Assembly: GCA_024707325.1 (NCBI GenBank)
Contig: JANPZY010000001.1
Span: 1,364,001 to 1,428,000, forward strand
Direction of reading: 5' to 3'
DNA length: 64,000 nucleotides
Origin: Opitutus sp.
GTDB lineage: Bacteria > Verrucomicrobiota > Verrucomicrobiia > Opitutales > Opitutaceae
Below the pieces are notes generated by a model. It saw only the letters and a program-made list of their open reading frames with translations. It was not told the origin of the DNA and did not search any database. Of the stretch, positions 61,615 through 64,000 are shown in pieces (positions within the stretch are counted from its first letter, which is position 1; the number at the start of each line of letters is the position of its first letter). The position numbers were made by a program, and so were the translations under genes.

Positions 61615-61690
61615 CGTTCTCTTTCTCGTAATCGTTCTCGTTCTCAAAGCCTCGCGCTACGCCCGCCGACGATTCGAGAACGAGAACGAT
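61615..61690. repeat. GA/CT hairpin element, type A copy 3
   Basis: Pyrimidine arm 61615-61645 (CGTTCTCTTTCTCGTAATCG...) and a shortened purine arm 61676-61690 (GAGAACGAGAACGAT), loop CTCGCGCTACGCCCG. Followed without gap by array 7. Confidence 0.82.
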
Positions 61691-61811
61691 CCGGCGCGCA
61701 CCATGACGCGATCCGGTGCGGACCTTGTCCCGACGTAGGACGCACCTTGGCGTGACCCGGACCGGACTCGGGCGCGACTCGGTGCGCTATTGGTCCCGGG
61801 GCGGGACTTGG
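61680..61811 (-). repeat. 22-bp tandem repeat array 7 (about 6 units)
   Basis: Reverse units start at 61680, 61702, 61724, 61746, 61768 and 61790 (for example CTTGTCCCGAC then GTAGGACGCAC). The last unit and a half lie inside the kinase gene and encode its final residues (PPRDQ and stop at 61787). Confidence 0.85.
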
Positions 61812-64000
61812 GCCTCGGGATGGAGGGCTTGATGCACCATCCAGGCGAGTTCGTCGGTGGAAAACGGTTTGCCGAGCAGCTCCACGCGGCCGATTTGCGC
61901 GAGGTCCTGCGGGGCGATTTTCAGGAAGTAACCCGACATGATGATGATCGGCAGATCGGGCGCGAACTCGCGGACTTTGCTGGCGAGTTCCGTGCCGGTC
62001 ATGCCGGGCATGGTTTGGTCGGTGACGAGCACGGCGCAGGCTTTCGGATCGGCGCGCAGTGCTTCGAGACAGTTGGCCGCGGTGTCGATGGTGGCGGCGC
62101 GGTAGCCTTTGTGCTCGAGCGCGAACTTCGTGAACGTCGCGACGGTGTCTTCGTCGTCCACGATGTAAACGACTTCGCCGGAGCCGCGCGGCGCCTGCGG
62201 TGTTTCGTCGACGCCGGGTTCGTTGCCGGGCGCGGCGGCAACGGGGAGATAGATGTGGAACGTCGAGCCCTGGCCGATGGTGCTTTCGACGTCGATCGCA
62301 CCGCGGTGCGCGCGGACGATGCCGTGCACGACCGCGAGGCCGAGGCCGGTGCCTTCGCGCACGTCCTTTGTGGTGAAGAACGGATCGAAGATACGCTGGA
62401 TCGTCGTCTCATCCATCCCGTGGCCGGTGTCGCTCACGGTAAGGCGCACGTAGTCGCCCGCGGGAAGCGTCGCGAGCGTCGCCGAGCGCGGCGCGGAGTC
62501 GTCCACGGGCCGCAACGTGATGCGGAGCACGCCGCCCTTGGTGTGCATGGCGTGCGCCGCGTTGGAGCCGAGGTTGAGAAGGACTTGGTGAATCTGCGTG
62601 GCATCGCCGATGACCTGACCGCAATCGGGCGCGACATCGGTCTCGATCGCGATCGTCGCGGGGATCGTGGCGCGGAGGAGCCGGCGCGCCTCGTCGATGA
62701 CGAGTCCGAGATCGATCGGCGTGTGCTGATCGTCGGTCGAGTGGCGGCCGAAGGTGAGGATTTGTTCAACGAGCTCGCGGGCGCGGAGACTGGCTCCGCG
62801 GGCCTGCATCAGGTAATCGCGCGCCTCGGAATTTTCTCCGAGCGTGTCGGCCACGAGTTCCTGATAACCCATGATGCCGGTGAGGAGATTGTTGAAATCG
62901 TGCGCGATGCCGCCCGCGAGCGTGCCGAGCGTTTCCATCTTCTGCGCCTGGAAGAGCTGGAACTCGAGTTTGCGGCGGGACTCCTCGCTGTCGCGGCGGC
63001 TGCTGATGTCCTGAAACGCACCGATGAGTCGCACGGGGCGACCTTCGACAAACTCGGCGCGGGCGAGCGCGCGCACCCAGATGTGGCGGCCGGTCGCGGT
63101 GATGAGCGGAAGCTCGAGGTCGTAGGCCTTGCCGTGTGCCATCGCCTGCTTGAAGGCGCTGGAGATGATGTGGCGCGATTCGGGGGCGAAAAACTCGAAG
63201 GCTTTCTGGACGGTCGGTTTGTAGTGGTCGTCGACTTCGTAGAGCCGCCGGAGCTGCTGCGACCACGTGAGCTGCATGGTGTCGAGCTCGAGCTCCCACC
63301 CGCCGATCTGCGCGATGTCGCTGACCTGATTCATCAACTCCTCGAACTGGTGCAGGCGTTGCTCGAGGGTTTTGCGCGCGGTGACGTCCGTGTGCATGCC
63401 GACCATGCGCAGCGGCTTGTGATCGCTGCTCCAGCTCACGACCTTGCCGCGCGCGAGGATCCACTTCCAATCGCCCTGCTTGGTGCGCATGCGATATTCG
63501 TGGTGATAGAGCGGCGTCTTTTGCTGGAAATGATCCTCCATCGCCGCGAGGCAGCCTGCGACATCGTCGGGATGGATGAGGGCGTTCCAGCTCTCGATGT
63601 TGTCGGGAATTTCGCCGGTTTCGTAACTGAGCATCTGCGACCAGCGGTGGTCGTGATACGTGACACCGGTCTGGATGTTCCAATCCCACACGCCGTCGTT
63701 GGTGCCCTCGACCGCGAGCTGCCAGCAGCTCCTCGGCCATGCGGAGCGCTTCGAGCGTTTGTTTCTCGGCCGTGATGTCGCGGTCCATGCCCACGAGGCG
63801 GACCGGGCGGCCGTGCTCATCGCGGCGGATGTAGCCGTGCATCTCGATGTGGCGCACGAGACCGCCGGGGAGGATGATGCGGAACTCGTTGTCGAACTCC
63901 TCGCGATTCTCGCGGATGGCGTCCTGCTTGTTCTGCTCGACGCTCACGCGGTCCTCGGGGTGGATGAGCGCACTCCACGCGGCGTGCGTCGACGGGAACG
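61787..64000 (-). CDS. Hybrid sensor histidine kinase with PAS domains (partial, frameshift)
   Basis: C-terminal part (about 740 residues) of a hybrid kinase whose start is beyond the right edge. Order: a PAS/PAC ([18 protein letters not shown]), a second ([27 protein letters not shown]), a third ([20 protein letters not shown]), a HisKA domain with the phospho-His in [13 protein letters not shown], an ATPase domain ([31 protein letters not shown]) and a receiver with VDDEDTV, the phospho-Asp in VTDQTMPGM and Lys in LGKPFS. A frame break near 63722-63723 (one extra C of CC) separates RMAEELL from [14 protein letters not shown]. No membrane segment is visible in this part. Confidence 0.9.

Overview
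The window is high-GC DNA whose gene families point to a Gram-negative bacterium of the Verrucomicrobiota, most likely Opitutaceae. The clues are TonB-dependent receptors with VTLEKFEVTGS-type N-termini, a GTP-type PEP carboxykinase, Tat-exported Gfo/Idh/MocA oxidoreductases and WxxGxW lipoproteins. This placement is inferred from family composition; no rRNA gene is present.

Layout. 0-10 kb: a truncated TonB receptor, a DUF4177-like protein with a thrice-repeated module, a sensor kinase with a periplasmic solute-binding domain, a Tat oxidoreductase, an MFS transporter, two lipoproteins and a LolD/FtsX-like ABC pair. 10-19 kb: DUF3299 and ACT proteins, a CDF metal exporter, pckG, then three HDOD proteins alternating with two secreted RWAFTQ proteins. 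19-31 kb: putA, amtB behind a candidate sigma-54 promoter, an ECF sigma operon, purE-purK and a mocA-xdhC pair. 31-41 kb: TonB receptor, S9 peptidase, TonB receptor, then a GH20-like glycosidase, which looks like a peptide/glycan uptake region. 41-54 kb: tal, a tRNA nucleotidyltransferase, DUF423, rplM-rpsI, a porin-like protein and an arginine cluster (argC, argJ reversed, argB, argD, argF, argG). 54-64 kb: gyrA and gyrB with a GxxExxY gene between them, a zinc-ribbon protein, crcB/fluC and a hybrid kinase running off the right end.

The most unusual content is intergenic. Seven arrays of degenerate tandem repeats with a period of exactly 22 bp lie at about 9.9, 15.2, 22.2, 29.4, 41.3, 54.1 and 61.7 kb. 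Four of them abut a long purine/pyrimidine-biased hairpin on the same relative side, and all lie in gaps containing at least one gene 3' end, never between divergent genes. Other palindromes form separate classes: 27-bp AAAGTC palindromes, a REP-like unit, 28-30 bp inverted repeats, and an ACGCGAAG inverted repeat found once empty and once around the GxxExxY gene.

At least eight genes, including the essential rplM, are broken by a single-base change in or beside a short homopolymer run. This pattern is better explained by sequence error than by gene decay; affected genes are given with their apparent full extent.
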